This document shows positions 1 to 12,227 of a stretch of 64,000 nt of DNA, piece by piece. The stretch comes from Sporopachydermia quercuum (taxonomy: Eukaryota; Ascomycota; Sporopachydermiomycetes; Sporopachydermiales; Sporopachydermiaceae). Position numbers and translations under genes: made by a program. The first letter of the stretch is position 1, and each line of letters starts with the position of its first letter. The stretch lies in contig BCGN01000003.1 in NCBI GenBank assembly GCA_001599295.1, positions 907,148 through 971,147 of the forward strand. The letters are read 5' to 3'. The notes under the pieces are model-generated. The model saw only the letters and a program-made list of their open reading frames with translations, made no database searches and was not told where the DNA came from.

Positions 1-968
1 ATGATAACAAAGTCGAGACTTCTCAAAGAGTTAAGCACTTAGAGGCTGAAGTTGAGATTTTGAAAGAAGAGCTGGAGTCGAAGAAAGAACAAATTAATTC
101 TATCAAAAAGGAGTTGGATAACAAGAGAAACGAATTTAGAGAAATGACAGAAACTTTAGAAATGCAACTACAAGACGCATCACAATTATATAGGGAGGAG
201 AATGAAAGCTTGCAAGTGGAAAACGAAAAACTGAGTGAAAAAATAATAGCTTTGGGTGAGCAAGCAAACAGTAATATTGATTTTGAAGGAAAATTAGCAG
301 AAAGGGAAGAAGAGCTAAAACAGAAATATATATCAGAGATTGAATCTTTGAAAACGAAATTGCAGGCTCTCGAAGAAGAGCATTCAAAAGTAATTGAAAG
401 TAAGACAGTAGAGGCCACCAANCAGCTTGAATCTGAGAAGAAACTATTAGAAAAGCAGGGTCAAAATTTAGAACGCGAAACTGAAATGCTCAAATATAAA
501 ATAGAAGAATTGAAGGAAGAGTTGAGACAAGCCAATGAAAAGGTTAATGACCAAGAATCAGAGCCACAGAATGCCACTGAGTACGAACAACGAATAGATG
601 AATTAACAGCCAAAGAAGCCAAAGCCAATCGTGAAATACAGTCGTTACAGTTGATTTTAAGCCAGAGGAACCTCAAAGAAGAATCCTTAATGAAAGAGAT
701 AGAGGAATTAAAGAAAACCCTGGAGACCGAGAAGACATTAAACAAATTGTCGTTAACTGCCGCTCTATCTGATTCCGCTTCCCAAGCCTTGAAGCAAATA
801 AACAGAAATGTTACTGTTTTTCAGCAGGCCAACGAATTAGATGATGATTTACCCATATATGTAGCTCCGCCAACTGATCCTGCCGCAGGAAGAGCAGGGT
901 GGTGTGGACTATGCGAACGTGAAGGTCATGATACGGCAGATTGTCCTTATGCTGAAGATGAATATTAG
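1..968 (+). CDS. BIK1: CLIP-170/Bik1-family microtubule plus-end protein, 3' part
   Basis: The reading frame is open from base 3 and runs off the left edge, so only the C-terminal ~321 residues are present. Most of it is a long, highly charged coiled coil rich in Glu, Lys and Gln, as in CLIP-170 proteins, which dimerise through this region. The last ~20 residues hold a zinc knuckle of the form C-x2-C-x4-H-x4-C (core CGLCEREGHDTADC), the hallmark of the CLIP-170/Bik1 tail that contacts dynactin/dynein and other plus-end partners. The N-terminal CAP-Gly domain expected for the family must lie left of the window. One codon contains an N (base 422). Family assignment is confident; the symbol follows the S. 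cerevisiae orthologue by inference. Confidence 0.82.
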   Translation, partial: DNKVETSQRVKHLEAEVEILKEELESKKEQINSIKKELDNKRNEFREMTETLEMQLQDASQLYREENESLQVENEKLSEKIIALGEQANSNIDFEGKLAEREEELKQKYISEIESLKTKLQALEEEHSKVIESKTVEATXQLESEKKLLEKQGQNLERETEMLKYKIEELKEELRQANEKVNDQESEPQNATEYEQRIDELTAKEAKANREIQSLQLILSQRNLKEESLMKEIEELKKTLETEKTLNKLSLTAALSDSASQALKQINRNVTVFQQANELDDDLPIYVAPPTDPAAGRAGWCGLCEREGHDTADCPYAEDEY

Positions 969-1299
969 TTGAAGATGACCAACCATACTTGGCAAGATAT
1001 TAGACCTTGTATGATTGATATGTAATAAGCGATGTTAGGAAATCAATTCATTTCGAAGAAGAAGAATTGAAGATCAATAATGACAATTAATAATAGTAAT
1101 CATCAGTAATCAATTTAATAATGACAATCCACAGCCAGTAAGCCTACAAATCCATACAACATACTTTCTATATACNTGAAAATATCTTTTTATCATATTT
1201 ACAGTAGTAGTTTCAGTATACATCATTAAAAGAAATTAGACCAGCCAGGGATGAGACCTTCAGGAGCCTGATATGAGTTCTCCAACCATAACATTACAT
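969..1299. other. Intergenic, convergent BIK1/MIA40 3' flanks
   Basis: About 330 bp between two converging genes. It is AT-rich with runs of TAATAAT and ATATAC that would serve as 3'-end processing signals in either direction, plus one N at 1176. No further gene is visible. Confidence 0.6.
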
Positions 1300-2061
1300 C
1301 TATTTGGTTTCAGAAGCTGGTTCAGCAACAGGTTCCAGCACAGTAGGTTCAACATCTGGGGTAGGTTTTAAAGATTCAACAGTTGTAGATTCCACAGATT
1401 CAACGGATGCTTCACTAGCCTTGATAGGAGACTCATCTTCATCCATAAGCTCTTCGGAATAAACTTCAGGATACTTTCTGAAGCAATTCTGCATATCTTG
1501 AAACTTTTCAACACAGTCAATTCCCTTTGGCTCGGCCTCAGAGTAAACAAAACAAGAGAACGCAGCTTTGAATTCTTCTCCACAAGGTCCATTAGCCATT
1601 CCACCTAAGCAAGGGCAATCCCAATTAATCTCGCCGGTTTCAGGATTATAAGCACCTTGTGCTTCAACTTCTTCTTCTTTTTGTTCTAACTCCTGTTCAA
1701 CTTTCTCCTCTTCAGCTGGCGACAGCTCAACTGAGGCTTCCTCGCTCTTGGTTTCTACATTTTTCTTGGGAGCTTCTGCTTCAACTTCAAGATTTTTACT
1801 CACATCAGCCTCAACATTATCAGATTTTTCCAGAACATTAGTATCATTTTTGAGCCGTGGTTGAATCAATGCCATGGCTAAAGATACAGTACCAGAGATA
1901 ACAGCAGCTCCAACGAAGCATTGCATCAAACTCGGCTCAGTGCGAGGAGAATTTTTGCTTGAAAAGCTTCTGATGTTATTTAAACCGTATCTTGATGAAA
2001 AACGACCAGTAGCTTGTTTCCTTGTAATTCTCACGCTTCTAACTATAGTACCTCTCATCAT
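1300..2061 (-). CDS. MIA40: Mitochondrial intermembrane-space import oxidoreductase Mia40
   Basis: 253-residue protein. Mia40 introduces disulfides into small cysteine-rich proteins entering the mitochondrial intermembrane space and is reoxidised by Erv1. The N terminus is basic and Ser/Arg-rich (presequence-like), followed by one hydrophobic segment near residues 47-66 that would anchor it in the inner membrane, then a long acidic Glu-rich linker. The catalytic CPC motif (WDCPCLGG) lies near residue 148 and is followed by twin CX9C motifs, all six cysteines present. The tail is Glu/Ser/Pro-rich. Length is shorter than the 403-residue S. cerevisiae protein because the linker is shorter. Two tandem ATGs open the frame; the first is used here. 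Confidence 0.93.
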   Translation of the reverse strand: MMRGTIVRSVRITRKQATGRFSSRYGLNNIRSFSSKNSPRTEPSLMQCFVGAAVISGTVSLAMALIQPRLKNDTNVLEKSDNVEADVSKNLEVEAEAPKKNVETKSEEASVELSPAEEEKVEQELEQKEEEVEAQGAYNPETGEINWDCPCLGGMANGPCGEEFKAAFSCFVYSEAEPKGIDCVEKFQDMQNCFRKYPEVYSEELMDEDESPIKASEASVESVESTTVESLKPTPDVEPTVLEPVAEPASETK

Positions 2062-4816
2062 CTTGGTGGCTCTTTATAATGATTATTTTTATTATCAAAA
2101 GGAGCGGATGTTTATCCTGGCCTTATGTTATCATTCAACTCAGCAAGAGGAACAGCTTATACTACACTTAGTTGAAGGAAATGTAAACCATTCTAAATAG
2201 TAGGAAGGCAAACAATCTTTTCAACTTTTCATAATCTTTTTCTTGCTTAATAATAAGTGCCCATTGGCCTTCTTAAGAAACATAATAGGAAGGCAAGTTC
2301 ATAATAGATTATGTGAACATTAATTAAAGTATTATATGCAGAGCAATGCAGAAAAAGCTTATTATTGCCAGAGGGTAAGCCTTTAGACTATTGAAAACTT
2401 GAAGAACTTCAATGGCCGAAGAATCTGATTTCTGTCCACTATTTTAAAAGATGATTATATAATCATAAATCATTCCTTTCTATCCTATTGATTGTAGATG
2501 AGGGCCATAGAATATGGTAAACGGATTGATCACAAAGATTTTATCGGCAAAATAGGGAGATAAACCAACAGAAGTGAAGTATATCTTTGAGAGGGTGTCA
2601 AAGATCAAAAATTATAAGCCAATGAACCGTATTCTATTATACCAAGACATCAAAATTCTGTTGAAATATGGAGAAGCATTTGAGCCCCCCATTTACTATA
2701 TTAGGTATCAAAAACTGCGGGGCATAAATTTTCATCATTATTAGAAGGTGTCAAATATTTCCAGCTGGCCGAGGGTATTTGCAAGACCAGGAGGATCTTA
2801 TGGAGTATACATAATATACACCTTTGATCCATATTAAAATTTTCAAAGTAAAAGTGAATAAACTTACATGTGGGGCAAAGAGGAAAGGAATTTCAAACGT
2901 TGGTTGACCTATGGCACTGTAGATCTGTCTATTCATCTTTCTATATTGTCCAGATAAATGCCATATTTATGTAACTGCCCCGCCTTAAAACTGATTATCA
3001 GAATTAGTTTCCAGAATCAGTTGTCGAAGTCTGGACAACTATTACTATGAGAGCATAATCAAACCATCGAATCAATTCATCCCTACAAACTAAAGCCATA
3101 AGCGAATCTATGGGCATTGACATAGAAATAATAAACAATCTCTCCATCCGAGCTCAAACCATACAAAAATCATCTCAATTCTTCCCCGACAATTTGAATG
3201 TTCTTACACTAATGCGTTTTCAATCCTTTTCACAACCGATCAACTCTTTCCTGTTAAAAATCTATCGGATATTATTTCTTCAGCATATATTATCCATTGC
3301 ATTACTTCTTCCATAACTATTTCCATACTAATCATTGTTCCATTTAAAGTTCAGGTTTTTTCATGTCCCTTGTCAAACGATGCATAAAAGGAACACTTTT
3401 TATTTAACCAGAAGTCAATTGATGGATAATAGTGAATGCATACAATATATTTCGAAGATTCAGGGATAAACTTTCCTAAGAATTCCGAATGAATTGGAAA
3501 AGAAAATTATTCGCGATCTCTATTGTATATTTTATATAGGATTACTATGGTATTGTAGTTCCAATTATCTGGAATGCTCGGATTTACTTTACTTCAGAGC
3601 AGAAACTCTGTTTGTACGGTGGAAAAACATATCCTAACTTCGAGGGTGGATTGGGCCAAACTGCCAACGAATGAAAATATCAATATTAAGAAGAAAAGTA
3701 GAAAGCGACATTGAAATAAGGAGTTGTACCTGAGTATGATCTTTAAATGACAGAAATACTGCCATCATTATCTTTCCACTCTGATCTTGATCTCAAGATC
3801 ATTTTGAACAAATCAACAGACGAACCCATGATCGGAACCATTTACCAGAATATCACCAACTCGGAATAGAGTTCGCAGCTGATGAATTGGCCGCACCAAC
3901 CATGGAGACAGCGGTGTCGGCATACAAAATCAGTCGACTAGACTTAAAGCCGCTTACTTCATTTATTAATTATTATTGTTTCTCTTGTTTACAAAGTTCT
4001 TTCAGTGTTTACCAATAATTGTTCATATCCGTTTGAATGGTAGTAACACAGTCATCAAACCAAAGTTTCCATACAATAAATACTTAAACTTTCTTTTGAT
4101 TGTAGCGATGCCACACTTCAATGCGACCTGAATATATATATGCAAACCTGCTGTTTACTTCGACAGATAGTGAATCAATGCTAACTACAATCTACAAAGC
4201 AAATAAAAAACAAAGAAAAGAAACGTTTCATTTCAATTTCATACTTCACATTTATATATAATCCATTGATCTTCACAATAAATCAACTTTCTTCCAATTG
4301 TCCGCTAAATGTTCACCTCATTATCCTTTACCCACCCTAGTGTTTCCCAAATAAGGTTTACTGCACTATCAATTAAAACGTACAAGTAGTTAAAGCAGTC
4401 TTCTCCTCCTTATTAAGAGATTTCTTTTCCCATCTTAATGATTAGAAAGCTGTAAGGTAATTTCCCGCACTCGAAATGGAAAAGTTGAATAGGAGAAATC
4501 ATATTTCATTCTGTTTATCGAATTTATTTATCCTTTGGAAAAATTGAGATTGAGATAATCTGTTGAAGATCTACAAAGGAAAGTAAGTATTCTTGTTCAT
4601 TATAATATATCAACACCATCTCATGAAGTTCGTTTGTTTGTTCGTTTGCGTATGAATTCAGGATAGAGAAAGGATTATCAAAATCATTGATGTGCAGTTG
4701 CAATAGATTATATGTATTGATTGGTTGATTGAGAAGATTCAGAGATATCAATTGTCAACAATCTGGTTATTAACATAATTTTAAAAGAAACGCATTGAAA
4801 ATATCAAGCAGTAAAG
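2062..4816. other. Intergenic, divergent MIA40/LSC1 upstream region
   Basis: 2.75 kb between two divergently transcribed genes with no convincing gene. Short open frames (for example plus strand 3110-3316, minus strand 2751-2936) have no recognisable content. A GC-raised open stretch at 3791-4018 reads like protein but lacks a start codon. The segment next to LSC1 is T-rich. No tRNA or repeat was seen. Confidence 0.5.
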
Positions 4817-5830
4817 ATGATGCAGAACGGTCGTTTATTGTCGAGATTGAATGTCAATAAGACATTCGTTCGTAGTTATTCATCCAACTTGTCAATCCCT
4901 GTCACAACTACATATCAAAAGACTATTCCTAACTTGAAGATCAATTCTGACACTAAGGTTATCTATCAAGGTTTCACTGGTAAACAAGGTACTTTCCATG
5001 CTCAACAAGCAATTGAATATGGTACTAAGGTTGTAGGTGGTACCAATCCCAAGAAAGCTGGTCAAACTCATTTGGATCTTCCTATTTTTGGTACCGTTGC
5101 AGAGGCTATGAAAGAAACTGGTGCAACTGCATCTGCTATTTTTGTTCCTCCTCCTTTAGCTGCTAAATCTATTGAAGAAGCAATTGAAGCTGAACTTCCT
5201 TTAGCTGTCTGTATCACTGAAGGTATTCCTCAAAAAGATATGTTACGTGTTGTTAACATTTTGAAGACCCAAGATAAAACTAGACTAGTTGGACCTAACT
5301 GTCCTGGAATTATTTCTCCTGACCAATGCAAGATCGGTATTATGCCTTCTTCTATTCATAAAAGAGGTAGAGTAGGTATCGTGTCAAGATCTGGTACCTT
5401 GACTTACGAAGCTGTTAATCAAACCACCAATGTTGGATTAGGCCAAACCTTAGTTATTGGTATTGGTGGCGATCCTTTTAATGGAACCAACTTTATTGAT
5501 GCTTTGACTTTGTTCTTGGAAGACGAAGAAACCGAAGGTATCATTATGATTGGTGAAATTGGTGGTACTGCGGAAGAAGAAGCATCTGAATTTTTGAAGC
5601 AATATAATTTAACCAGAGAAAACCCTAAACCAGTTTGTTCTTTCATCGCAGGTATTTCTGCTCCTCCAGGAAGAAGAATGGGTCACGCTGGTGCCATCGT
5701 CTCTGGTGGTAAGGGTGATGCCAACTCTAAGATCAAGGCTTTAGAATCTGCTAATGTTATTGTGGAAAGAAGTCCTGCTAGATTGGGTAAGGCCCTTTAT
5801 AATGAATTTGTCAAGAACAATTTGATTTAA
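4817..5830 (+). CDS. LSC1: Succinyl-CoA ligase (ATP/GDP-forming) alpha subunit, mitochondrial
   Basis: 337 residues, close to the 329 of S. cerevisiae Lsc1. The enzyme interconverts succinyl-CoA and succinate in the TCA cycle with substrate-level phosphorylation. An Arg/Ser-rich N terminus of ~25 residues is a plausible matrix presequence. A CoA-binding Rossmann domain begins at ~40 with [20 protein letters not shown]. The phospho-histidine loop [10 protein letters not shown] places the active His at about residue 290. PNCPGIISP and SRSGTLTYE are family-typical. The start is the first of two ATGs and gives the presequence. It is convergent with NSR1. It belongs to the same superfamily as the N-terminal part of ACL1 about 4 kb away. 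Confidence 0.96.
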   Translation: MMQNGRLLSRLNVNKTFVRSYSSNLSIPVTTTYQKTIPNLKINSDTKVIYQGFTGKQGTFHAQQAIEYGTKVVGGTNPKKAGQTHLDLPIFGTVAEAMKETGATASAIFVPPPLAAKSIEEAIEAELPLAVCITEGIPQKDMLRVVNILKTQDKTRLVGPNCPGIISPDQCKIGIMPSSIHKRGRVGIVSRSGTLTYEAVNQTTNVGLGQTLVIGIGGDPFNGTNFIDALTLFLEDEETEGIIMIGEIGGTAEEEASEFLKQYNLTRENPKPVCSFIAGISAPPGRRMGHAGAIVSGGKGDANSKIKALESANVIVERSPARLGKALYNEFVKNNLI

Positions 5831-6212
5831 ACGTGACATTCTACTACGTTCAGTATACTTTCTTCCAATAAGAAACAGTATAAGTCCAACAATCTGTTAC
5901 TATATAGAAAGACTTTCTATAATTATTTATTTGATTTAAACGCTAATAGAGTGCATGTAGGATTAGAGAACTTCGTGTTTATTCAGCATAACAGCAGTAA
6001 TTTCTACAAAGAAAAGAAAGTCATGAATTATTAGTTGAAACAGTAGTATTATAGATACAGTAATTAACAAAAATGATACAAAAAAAGAAATGAAGATTTT
6101 AATCTAATCTATAAACGGTCAAAAAATCGTTCTAAAACCATCACAATACCATGAAAAATCGAAATGCAAAACACTTTTAAAAAGAAATGCAGCTATAATA
6201 TCCTTAATATTC
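5831..6212. other. Intergenic, convergent LSC1/NSR1 3' flanks
   Basis: About 380 bp of AT-rich DNA between converging stop codons. It has TATATA and AATAAA-like runs suitable for 3' processing and nothing else recognisable. Confidence 0.55.
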
Positions 6213-7622
6213 TTAGAAAACAGTCTTCTTACCCTTGAATTCAACTGGAGTGCTATTGGCACCAGTTGATCTGAAACCACCTCTACCACCATCTCTTCCT
6301 CCTCTGCCTCCATCTCTTCCGCCTCTTCCGCCTCTGTTTCCACCTCTTCCACCTCTACTTCCACCTCTTTGACCACCAAAACTACTTCTGGAGTTATTGT
6401 CTCTGGAGGCAGAGTAATCGAGTCTACATGGTCTTCCATTGATGAGTTCACCATTCATTCCGTCAAAAGCAGCCGTGGCTTCATCAACGGAACCAAATTG
6501 AACATAACCGAAACCCTTAAGTTGTTCAGTATCAGGGTGCGTAGGTAATCTGACTGATACAACTGATCCAAATTCTCCGAAGATGTTGAATAATTCGTCT
6601 CTATTAGCATTGAAACTCAAGTTTCCAACGAAGAGAGTATCAGAAGGTTCACTCTTGGCATCCCCGTATGAAGTAGCTCTATCAAAAGCTCTAGAGTTTC
6701 CACCAGCAGACTGTGGCTTGGAAGTGGAGATATCTAAGTTAATAGGTCGACCATCAATTTCTTTTCCTTGAAGAGTGTCAATGGCTTTTTGAGCACCATC
6801 GGCTTCAGCGAAATCAACGTAACCATAACCACGTGACTTTCCATCTCTGTCATATATAACTCTAGATCCAACAACTGTAGCAACATCCTTGAATTCTTCT
6901 CCTAACCAAGCGTCATCAACGCCCCAAGATAATCTTCCAACAAACAATGTAGATCCTTGCTCTGAAGTCTTAGCAGTCTTTGAAACACCTTCCTCTTCTA
7001 AATCAGAAGCAGCCTTTCTCTTTTTTGAAGTTGCTTCAGAGTCAGATTCAGAATCAGAGTCGGAATCGGAGTCGGACCCGGACTCGGAATCTGAAGAGTC
7101 AGAGGAGTCAGAATCAGAATCAGAATCAGAATCAAGAGATTCTTTCTTTTCTTCCTTCTTTGAAGACTTCTTCTCGGAATCAGAATCAGAATCAGAATCA
7201 GAATCAGAATCAGAATCAGAATCAGAATCAGAATCAGAATCAGAATCAGAATCAGCATCAGAATCAGAATCAGAATCAGAATCAGAATCAGAATCAGAAT
7301 CAGAGTCAGAACCAGAGGATTCTTTCTTTTCTTTCTTTACTTCTTTCTTGGGTTCTAGTTTAGATTCCGACTCGGATTCCGAGTCAGAATCAGAAGAATC
7401 AGAAGAACTGGAGCTGCTGGAGTCGGAGTCAGAATCAGAGTCACTAGAGCTGCCAGAATCAGAATCTTCCTCCTTCATCACTTCCTTAGCCTTAGCTTTC
7501 TTGCTTTCTTCCTCGACAGCTTTGGCTAAGACGGCCTTCTTCTTCTTGTCTTCGCTCTTCGGCTTAGTCTTGGTGGCAGGCTTTGACACCTTTCCAATCT
7601 TCTTTGTAGTAGATTTTCCCAT
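6213..7622 (-). CDS. NSR1: Nucleolin-like nucleolar protein with two RRMs and RGG tail
   Basis: 469-residue nucleolin-type protein; Nsr1 acts in pre-rRNA processing and small-subunit assembly in the nucleolus. Order of parts: a Lys-rich N terminus (~1-45), long acidic Ser-Asp/Ser-Glu tracts (~55-200) of the kind phosphorylated by CK2, RRM1 (~224-300, [13 protein letters not shown] and [10 protein letters not shown]), RRM2 (~327-405, [17 protein letters not shown] and LKGFGYVQF), and a Gly-Arg-rich RGG tail (~412-455). The family's S. cerevisiae member is 414 residues; the extra length is mostly in the Ser-Asp tract. The upstream region carries a duplicated motif resembling the ribosome-biogenesis RRPE element. 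Confidence 0.94.
   Translation of the reverse strand: MGKSTTKKIGKVSKPATKTKPKSEDKKKKAVLAKAVEEESKKAKAKEVMKEEDSDSGSSSDSDSDSDSSSSSSSDSSDSDSESESESKLEPKKEVKKEKKESSGSDSDSDSDSDSDSDSDSDADSDSDSDSDSDSDSDSDSDSDSDSDSEKKSSKKEEKKESLDSDSDSDSDSSDSSDSESGSDSDSDSDSESDSEATSKKRKAASDLEEEGVSKTAKTSEQGSTLFVGRLSWGVDDAWLGEEFKDVATVVGSRVIYDRDGKSRGYGYVDFAEADGAQKAIDTLQGKEIDGRPINLDISTSKPQSAGGNSRAFDRATSYGDAKSEPSDTLFVGNLSFNANRDELFNIFGEFGSVVSVRLPTHPDTEQLKGFGYVQFGSVDEATAAFDGMNGELINGRPCRLDYSASRDNNSRSSFGGQRGGSRGGRGGNRGGRGGRDGGRGGRDGGRGGFRSTGANSTPVEFKGKKTVF
7177..7302. repeat. Hexanucleotide (GAATCA)n repeat in NSR1 acidic tract
   Basis: About 21 copies of GAATCA on the plus strand (TGATTC on the coding strand, encoding Ser-Asp), nearly perfect, with one GCATCA variant near 7253-7258. 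The unit is a multiple of three, so copy changes would keep the reading frame. Confidence 0.9.
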
Positions 7623-10084
7623 TTTTATGTATATGTATATGGCCTTATTCTTGAATTTTGAATCTAGTGTAATTAAAAACCAAATTTTCAGAATATTTTG
7701 TAAGCTCTGGTAGATAAGAATAAGAAGTATAACATGAATTATGTTTCATATATAATTGAAAAAATTCTCTAACAATTTGAAAAAATTCTCTTATTATGGA
7801 GACCTAATTAGGCAAGAGATTCCAAATCTGAGCATAATTCCTAATTGAAAAACTAAAATTTCAAAAGCTAGTCACGTGGAAACAAATATCACATGATATA
7901 AAACGTGACCAACCATATCCGAAAAGGATAATTAATTTTTGACTTCTTGTATTCATAAAATAGAGAGACAACAATCATACTCATAGATCATACTGAACTT
8001 GTCTTTGAGTTCGATTAATTACTGCAGAATTAACTCCAGTTGAATGAAGTTCAGGAGATTGGTTCGGTTTTTAGTTCTGAATTAATATGGTGAATTGATT
8101 CACTAAATCATTAAAGAAGTGAGAATGAAGTACATTCTCAGTTCTTATCCTAATAACTAACATCCTGCTACATATTCCATCCTTCATACTGTCTACGCAC
8201 TTCCCATTGAAGATTTACTAGTTGAAGAGATCAATTATTTTCCAACATTTACGGAGAAATAAACAATATTTGTTGAGTACTTCATGAGTCATAAACTTCA
8301 TAATAAAGCAATTGGCCTATACATTTTCTCCACCCTACTTTTCAAGTGGGAATATTCCGTACATCATAAATCTTATACCATTTACATGTATTCGACATCC
8401 TTCTTACTCAATCAGCATAACTTTCACATGCATCATTGCCCAAATTTTGGTGATGAGGGAAAGCCATTACATACTACAATTGTTTGATCAGAATTCAACA
8501 AATTTATGACATCAAAATCTGAATAATCAAACTACCATATTCTTTACTCTTTTCAACATTACAGCATATTATTATTCTCTATTCACTTCACCATGAAAAT
8601 CCACATCTTTGCTTCGAAGGTTCAAGAAGGCAGGCCATTTGACTATATCCCCTACATTTAAAGTTGAAATATCCGAAATTAAGGTTGTACTGATTAAATT
8701 GTGTTGGTTATTACAAGCGATCTCATCACATCTCAAATCAGTCACTTAGTTAGCATCAGGAACAGGAAGAAGAGACTTCAAGGAACGATTTGAAGAAAAG
8801 GATATTGGGATATTGTTGTCAGAACCCCGGAGGTACTTTGGAAATTCACTACCTAGTTAATTCTATTCTACTCATTATAAGTTGATTATTCTATCTTCAA
8901 ATATAATACTAGTATGATCTCATAAGTTCTCTTAGCTATAGGGGATGAAAATGGTATATACGGTTAGCAATTGTTTGGACCCTTGATTATGTGAATTGTA
9001 GACCTAGTTAGATATATAAAACCTCAGATTTGACAACCTATAGTCGATATAGGCTGTAAATCATCAAAATTACAGCATTACATGTGGGAAGATATTAGTA
9101 AATTGTTGGCAAAAAAAAATTCTACCCTTGTTGCTATTCAATCGCTCTAACCATGGCTTTCTTCCCCCAGTTGATAAACCGAACTAATAACTTAACACCA
9201 GGAATTATTTATTCACTTATTAACCGAACAAGGCTTTGTTGGTTCTTATTAGTGATGAAACAGTCCATGTTTCACTACAACGCCTTGCGTATGACTACTT
9301 TCTTATAAAGTTTCTTCTCAAAGGCACTCACATATTAGCTCGGTATGCACTCATTCAATAGCGATACGTACGTACCATTTTTGAAAGGGGATACGATACT
9401 TCTGGGTAAATAAAAACGAGTTTGGTAGTGAAAAACTGGCGAGTGTCAGTCAAGTCTTGAATGATAGGAAGAGTTCTTTTAATCATATATAAAGAACCAA
9501 AAGGTAGTCTCAGAATAAAGAGAAACAAGTTATTTAAACGTTTTTATTGTTATCTCAGTCTCAATTGTTACATAAAGACAGTCGAGTTGTATGTAGTTCG
9601 TACGTTTTGTTGGTATCAGCTTACGAAGTTTGATCTTTGTCTACAATTAAGCAAACAAGTATATCACGCATAATAAAGCGCACCTTGAACAACCACTAAA
9701 CAACAACAAAACCAAGAAATAAACAGCAGTTTTATTTTATTGATCTTACAAACTCGATACATCTTTACTAGAACATCGATCAGTAATCACCACTGGATCC
9801 CACAAATCTAGAGATTAGAGTTTGCTCATCTTTTTATTCATAATCTCATCTGTATAACGAAGAAGCTCATCGCATCTCAACTGCAAGAGTATTTGTAAAG
9901 CGGGGGTAGTGTCATCACATTGACTATCATCATTGAACAACAGATACAATTATATTGATCGATAAGATTAACAGGGAGGAGGATAAACTTGCTCTTGTTG
10001 ATATCAAAGAAAAAGAAATTGAAAAGAAGAGTAATTAATTCAAATCAGAAAGAATTCTACTTTATTATTACCAATTTACACAAG
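7623..10084. other. Intergenic, divergent NSR1/ACL1 upstream region
   Basis: 2.46 kb shared upstream DNA. Besides the RRPE-like pair near NSR1 it has an E-box core TCACGTG at 7872-7878. Short open frames (8284-8487, 8312-8509, 9461-9673) look random. The ~400 bp before ACL1 are rich in CAAC/CATC and T-poor, as expected for an untranslated leader. The partner gene ACL2, adjacent to ACL1 in many filamentous ascomycetes, is not here. Confidence 0.5.
7756..7791 (-). promoter_or_regulatory. Duplicated RRPE-like motif upstream of NSR1
   Basis: The 15-mer TTGAAAAAATTCTCT occurs at 7756-7770 and again at 7777-7791, 21 bp apart on the same face of the helix. It resembles the RRPE consensus (TGAAAAATTTT) bound by Stb3 upstream of ribosome-biogenesis genes, and sits ~135-170 bp upstream of the NSR1 start. 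The function is inferred from resemblance and position. Confidence 0.45.
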
Positions 10085-12025
10085 ATGTCATTGAATGCAA
10101 AGATCGAGAGGTTTGCACCTCCGTCAAGAGCAGCATCTCCACCACCATCATTTGAATTATTCAACAACAAAACCAGAGCTTTTGTTTATGGTATGCAACC
10201 AAAGGCCTGTCAAGGAATGCTTGATTTTGATTTCATTTGTGGAAGAAGTAAACCATCTGTTGCTGGTGTTATTTATCCATTTGGAGGTCAATTTGTTACG
10301 AAGATGTATTGGGGTACAAAGGAAACGTTATTACCTGTATATCAATCAGTACAGAAGGCAATGGAATCTCACCCTGAGGTTGACGTTGTGGTAAACTTTG
10401 CTTCGTCGAGATCTGTCTATTCATCTACCTTGGAATTGATGGAGTATCCTCAAATTAAGACTATTGCCATTATTGCTGAAGGTGTGCCTGAAAGACGAGC
10501 TCGTGAAATTATGCATATTTCTAAGAAAAAGGGAATCGTCATAATTGGACCAGCTACTGTTGGTGGTATTAAGCCTGGATGCTTCAAAATTGGTAATACA
10601 GGTGGTATGATGGATAACATTGTTGCTTCTAAGCTGTATAGACCAGGTTCCGTTGCTTATGTCTCCAAATCTGGTGGTATGTCTAATGAATTAAATAATA
10701 TCATTGCACATAATACCGATGGTGTATACGAAGGAATTGCCATTGGTGGTGATAGATATCCAGGTACTTCATTTATTGATCATATCCTGAGATTTGAACA
10801 AGATCCAAACTGTAAAATCATTGTTCTTCTTGGTGAAGTTGGCGGTGTTGAAGAATACAGAGTCATTGAAGCTGTTAAGAAAGGTGAAATAACCAAACCA
10901 ATCGTTGCTTGGGCTATTGGTATTTGCGCATCTATGTTCAAGACTGAAGTTCAATTTGGTCATGCTGGTTCTATGGCCAACTCTGATTTAGAAACAGCCA
11001 AAGCTAAGAACGCAGCTATGAGAGCCGCTGGATTTTATGTTCCTGATACATTTGAAGAAATGCCTGAACTTTTGGCAGATGTTTATAACAAAATGGTTAG
11101 AAGTGGAGAGATTGTTCCTAAGCCTGAACAAGAACCTCCTAAGATCCCTATGGATTATGCTTGGGCTCAACAACTTGGTTTGGTTAGAAAACCTGCCGCA
11201 TTCATTTCCACAATTTCCGATGACCGAGGTCAAGAACTTCTTTATGCCGGTATGCCCATTTCCGACGTTTTCAAGGAGGACATTGGAATTGGTGGTGTCA
11301 TGTCTTTACTATGGTTTAAGAGAAGATTACCGTCATATGCTACTAAGTTCTTGGAAATGGTTCTCATGCTCACAGCTGATCACGGTCCAGCAGTATCTGG
11401 TGCAATGAACACTATTGTAACTACAAGAGCTGGTAAGGATTTGATCTCATCTTTGGTGTCTGGTTTACTGACTATTGGTGACCGATTTGGTGGTGCTCTG
11501 GATGGTGCTGCTTTTGAATTTTCAAATGCTCACGATAAGGGACTATCACCTAGAGAGTTTGTTGATAGTATGAGGATGAAAAATAAATTGATTCCAGGTA
11601 TTGGTCACAGAGTTAAATCCAGAAATAATCCCGATTACAGAGTTGAGTTGGTTAAAGAATATGTTTTTAACAATTTTCCTTCTACAGAGTTATTAGATTA
11701 TGCTCTTGCTGTTGAAACCGTTACGACATCTAAGAAAGATTCCTTGATTTTGAATGTTGATGGTTGTGTGGCTGTGTGTTTTGTTGATCTTCTGAGATCC
11801 TGTGGTGCATTTACTCCTGAGGAAGTCGAAGAATACTTGAATAACGGTGTTCTCAATGCATTGTTTGTTCTAGGTAGATCAATTGGTTTGATTGGTCACC
11901 ACCTGGATCAAAAACGTTTGAAGAGTGGATTGTATAGACATCCTTGGGATGATATCACTTATATGCTTCCTGACCTGGACAAGGTCAATGTCAATGCCCG
12001 TGTTGAAGTTCGTGCTCCTAAATAA
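10085..12025 (+). CDS. ACL1: ATP-citrate lyase subunit 1
   Basis: 646 residues, matching the Yarrowia Acl1 size class. In ascomycetes ATP-citrate lyase is split in two; this subunit has the succinyl-CoA-synthetase-alpha-like part followed by the citrate-synthase-like part, and needs Acl2 for activity. It makes cytosolic acetyl-CoA and oxaloacetate from citrate, feeding lipid synthesis. The phosphorylated His lies in [12 protein letters not shown] (His ~293). The citrate-synthase-type region (~400-646) contains [13 protein letters not shown] and the [13 protein letters not shown] loop. The first ATG ([10 protein letters not shown]) is used; the frame is open further upstream but without ATG. 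The subunit's presence excludes a typical Saccharomyces or CUG-Ser yeast. Confidence 0.95.
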   Translation: MSLNAKIERFAPPSRAASPPPSFELFNNKTRAFVYGMQPKACQGMLDFDFICGRSKPSVAGVIYPFGGQFVTKMYWGTKETLLPVYQSVQKAMESHPEVDVVVNFASSRSVYSSTLELMEYPQIKTIAIIAEGVPERRAREIMHISKKKGIVIIGPATVGGIKPGCFKIGNTGGMMDNIVASKLYRPGSVAYVSKSGGMSNELNNIIAHNTDGVYEGIAIGGDRYPGTSFIDHILRFEQDPNCKIIVLLGEVGGVEEYRVIEAVKKGEITKPIVAWAIGICASMFKTEVQFGHAGSMANSDLETAKAKNAAMRAAGFYVPDTFEEMPELLADVYNKMVRSGEIVPKPEQEPPKIPMDYAWAQQLGLVRKPAAFISTISDDRGQELLYAGMPISDVFKEDIGIGGVMSLLWFKRRLPSYATKFLEMVLMLTADHGPAVSGAMNTIVTTRAGKDLISSLVSGLLTIGDRFGGALDGAAFEFSNAHDKGLSPREFVDSMRMKNKLIPGIGHRVKSRNNPDYRVELVKEYVFNNFPSTELLDYALAVETVTTSKKDSLILNVDGCVAVCFVDLLRSCGAFTPEEVEEYLNNGVLNALFVLGRSIGLIGHHLDQKRLKSGLYRHPWDDITYMLPDLDKVNVNARVEVRAPK

Positions 12026-12227
12026 TCTAATATCCTCAAATCTTTCACAAAACCTAATGGCTAGAGAAATCATTAATCTTATTTTCATGTTATAAATCAA
12101 CTTTTTTAGCAATTTATGTTGTACATTATATCGTGGAGGTAATCGTAAAAGTTCTATCTTACATTAAACAAAAATAGTAATTATGCCCGATGATACATTA
12201 ATGCCTACTCACTTGTAACTATTGCAA

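Noticed and set aside
1874-2200. 108-codon plus-strand frame
   Set aside because: Mostly antisense to MIA40; no family and random composition beyond it.
2751-2936. Minus-strand exon-like start followed by GTAAGT
   Set aside because: Only 23 codons before the donor; no TACTAAC branch site or convincing second exon.
6889-7713. Long plus-strand frame of Ser-Glu repeats
   Set aside because: Antisense shadow of the NSR1 Ser-Asp repeat; hexamer repeats stay open in several frames.
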